Assembly (NCBI GenBank): GCA_039030555.1
Contig: JBCCDY010000001.1
Coordinates: 372,001 to 436,000, forward strand
Direction of reading: 5' to 3'
Source of the DNA: JBCCDY01 sp039030555
GTDB lineage: Bacteria; Bacteroidota; Bacteroidia; Cytophagales; Cyclobacteriaceae
Length of the DNA stretch: 64,000 bases
A program made the translations under genes and the position numbers. Shown one piece after another: positions 63,598 to 64,000 of the stretch (within the stretch, counting starts at the first letter, position 1; each line of letters starts with the position of its first letter). The notes beneath the pieces were generated by a model. The model had not been told where the DNA came from and ran no database searches. It was given only the letters and a program-made list of their open reading frames with translations.

Positions 63598-64000
63598 AAA
63601 GGCTGCGGTTCTAGGCTCTGGAATAATGGGCTCGCGTATAGCTTTTCACCTGGCTAATATCGGAGTAGAAGTGATTCTACTGGATATCGTGCCTAGAGAA
63701 TTAACAGATGACGAAAAAGCGAAAGGGCTTACACTTGAGGATAAAGTTGTAAGAAACAGAATCGTTCAGTCTTCTTATGATTCAACCCTGAAAGCAAAGC
63801 CAGCTTCGCTTTATGATAAGAAATTCGCCAAAAGAGTTTCACTTGGAAACTTTGATGACGACCTGGAAAAAATTAAAGATGTCGATTGGACCATAGAAGT
63901 CGTTGTTGAGAACCTGGATATCAAAAAGAAAGTATTTGATCAGGTTGAAAAATACAGAAAGCCAGGAACTCTAATTACTTCTAATACATCAGGTATTCCA
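63581..64000 (+). CDS. 3-hydroxyacyl-CoA dehydrogenase (FadB/FadJ type), 5' part
   Basis: The first 140 codons of a gene that leaves the window. The NAD-binding start KKAAVLGSGIMGSRIAFHLA and DVDWTIEVVVENLDIKKKVF, then ITSNTSGIP, are typical of the 3-hydroxyacyl-CoA dehydrogenase N-terminal domain. Such genes oxidise the hydroxy-acyl intermediate in fatty-acid beta-oxidation, and in Bacteroidota they often follow a MarR gene with acetyl-CoA acetyltransferase and acyl-CoA dehydrogenase downstream. ATG 63581 overlaps the MarR stop region. Confidence 0.92.
   Translation, partial: MKRTIKKAAVLGSGIMGSRIAFHLANIGVEVILLDIVPRELTDDEKAKGLTLEDKVVRNRIVQSSYDSTLKAKPASLYDKKFAKRVSLGNFDDDLEKIKDVDWTIEVVVENLDIKKKVFDQVEKYRKPGTLITSNTSGIP

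Overview
This window looks like part of the chromosome of a Bacteroidota bacterium, most likely a marine, gliding member of the Cytophagia (Marivirga/Roseivirga/Fulvivirga type). The evidence is a GldJ-type gliding lipoprotein, a CarboxypepD_reg/TonB receptor with a surface lipoprotein partner, LytTR two-component proteins, DUF4175, YD/RHS proteins with FN3 domains, lipoboxes followed by acidic residues, and AT-rich DNA. There is no rRNA, CRISPR array, transposase or integrase. Two tRNA genes are present.

Layout. 0-11 kb: alpha/beta hydrolase, solitary HNH protein, glycosyltransferase, receiver protein, then a compact type III polyketide locus (FAD oxidoreductase, UbiA-type prenyltransferase, type III PKS, SAM methyltransferase), an orphan ParA ATPase with a small partner, an aspartyl protease with PDZ domain, and a LytTR/LytS-type two-component pair. 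11-22 kb: uvrA, an orphan response regulator, a glycosyltransferase/metallophosphoesterase pair resembling the Agt/PlcP lipid-remodelling pair, a HAMP-GAF-PAS sensor, a LOG-family protein, a TIGR01777 oxidoreductase and a secreted coiled-coil protein.

22-39 kb is an accessory island: a decayed toxin with its antitoxin, HigBA, YoeB/YefM, an orphan antitoxin, a coiled-coil/beta-barrel protein, and an operon of two giant YD/RHS proteins plus a small lipoprotein that looks like a toxin/immunity arrangement. The island is bracketed by partial copies of the 3' end of the coiled-coil gene at 21.5 kb; one 51-bp stretch is identical at both sides.

39-47 kb: TonB receptor and beta-helix surface lipoprotein with an 11-bp-phased TAACATT operator-like cluster, MoxR ATPase, then tRNA-Leu and tRNA-Gly interleaved with an S23-type four-helix-bundle gene and a GIY-YIG gene, with a tRNA-Gly 5' fragment beyond it. 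47-64 kb is almost all on the + strand: M14 peptidase, gldJ, (comF on -), xth, and a conserved run DUF4175, ATPase, ybeY, mnmG, methyltransferase, Ig-like lipoprotein. Two parS-like sites lie just before mnmG. A 373-bp AT-rich gap at 60.8-61.2 kb with DnaA-box-like motifs is a candidate replication origin. The window ends with a TPR protein, a MarR regulator and the start of a 3-hydroxyacyl-CoA dehydrogenase.
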